From Chloroflexota bacterium (lineage in GTDB: Bacteria > Chloroflexota > Anaerolineae > Anaerolineales > Villigracilaceae), in NCBI GenBank assembly GCA_016191895.1, contig JACPVD010000085.1, forward strand, positions 1 through 5,437: a stretch of DNA of 5,437 nt, written 5' to 3'. Below, piece by piece: positions 5,348 through 5,437 of the stretch. Position numbers and translations under genes: made by a program. Below the pieces are notes generated by a model. It was given only the letters and a program-made list of their open reading frames with translations, searched no databases and was not told the origin of the DNA. Numbering within the stretch: the stretch's first letter is position 1; the number at the start of each line of letters is the position of its first letter.

Positions 5348-5437
5348 ATGAGCAAACAAGTCACGCTAACAATAAATGGAATTCAGGTCACCGTCCCCGA
5401 TGGGACGCTGGTGGCCGATGCCGCGAAGATGGCGGGG
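5348..5437 (+). CDS. nuoG: NADH-quinone oxidoreductase subunit G, N-terminal fragment
   Basis: The first 30 codons of an open frame that continues beyond the right edge. The peptide begins MSKQVTLTINGIQVTVPDGT and continues LVADAAKMAG (21-30). This is the start of the plant-ferredoxin-like domain that opens NuoG (75 kDa, Nqo3 homologue): a beta hairpin, the conserved P-x-G-T turn and the helix before the first cysteine of the [2Fe-2S] cluster N1b. The cysteines themselves lie outside the window. In the complete protein this domain is followed by Fe-S and molybdopterin-oxidoreductase-like domains carrying electrons from NuoF towards NuoB; that is family knowledge, not visible here. ATG at 5348 has GGAG (5339-5342) 5 bases upstream. 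Its place directly after nuoF is the standard order. The short length leaves slight room for another ferredoxin-domain protein, such as a hydrogenase subunit. Confidence 0.87.
   Translation, partial: MSKQVTLTINGIQVTVPDGTLVADAAKMAG

Overview
This window is the proximal part of a respiratory complex I (NADH:quinone oxidoreductase, nuo) operon, all on the + strand. The order is nuoA, nuoB, nuoC, nuoD, nuoE, then a two-gene HEPN/nucleotidyltransferase cassette, nuoF and the first 30 codons of nuoG, which runs off the right edge. Every nuo protein is intact and keeps its family's cofactor or quinone-site residues.

Organism (inference): a free-living bacterium with separate, unfused nuoC and nuoD and moderately high GC in the nuo genes (about 59% by hand count at 4081-4440). 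The protein style, the C/G-rich palindromic spacer between nuoB and nuoC and the 'GAGATTAG' spacer before nuoG resemble Chloroflexota of the Anaerolineae type. That assignment rests on recollection of such genomes, not on a search, and is moderate confidence.

Layout. Bases 1-119 are a leader without a gene. It holds a 20-pair RNA-type hairpin (42-94) upstream of the nuoA ribosome-binding site. nuoA and nuoB overlap by 10 nt. Between nuoB and nuoC is a 73-base nested palindrome (962-1034) that can fold into a three-way junction. nuoC and nuoD are 2 nt apart, and nuoD and nuoE overlap in an ATGA. After nuoE come a HEPN-domain gene (3302-3697) and an overlapping minimal nucleotidyltransferase gene (3676-4005). 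nuoF starts 7 nt later. A short spacer with direct and inverted copies of an 8-mer precedes nuoG.

How the genes work together. NuoE, F and G form the NADH-oxidising module (FMN plus Fe-S clusters). NuoB, C and D form the connecting arm that passes electrons through cluster N2 to quinone. NuoA is a membrane subunit at the quinone-site/proton-channel junction. The HEPN/MNT pair is not a complex I component. It resembles toxin-antitoxin modules of the HepT/MntA class and sits exactly between the genes for two directly contacting subunits, NuoE and NuoF, so it should be co-transcribed with them. Its lower GC (about 46% over 3361-3960) suggests it was acquired separately. This insertion is the most unusual feature of the window.
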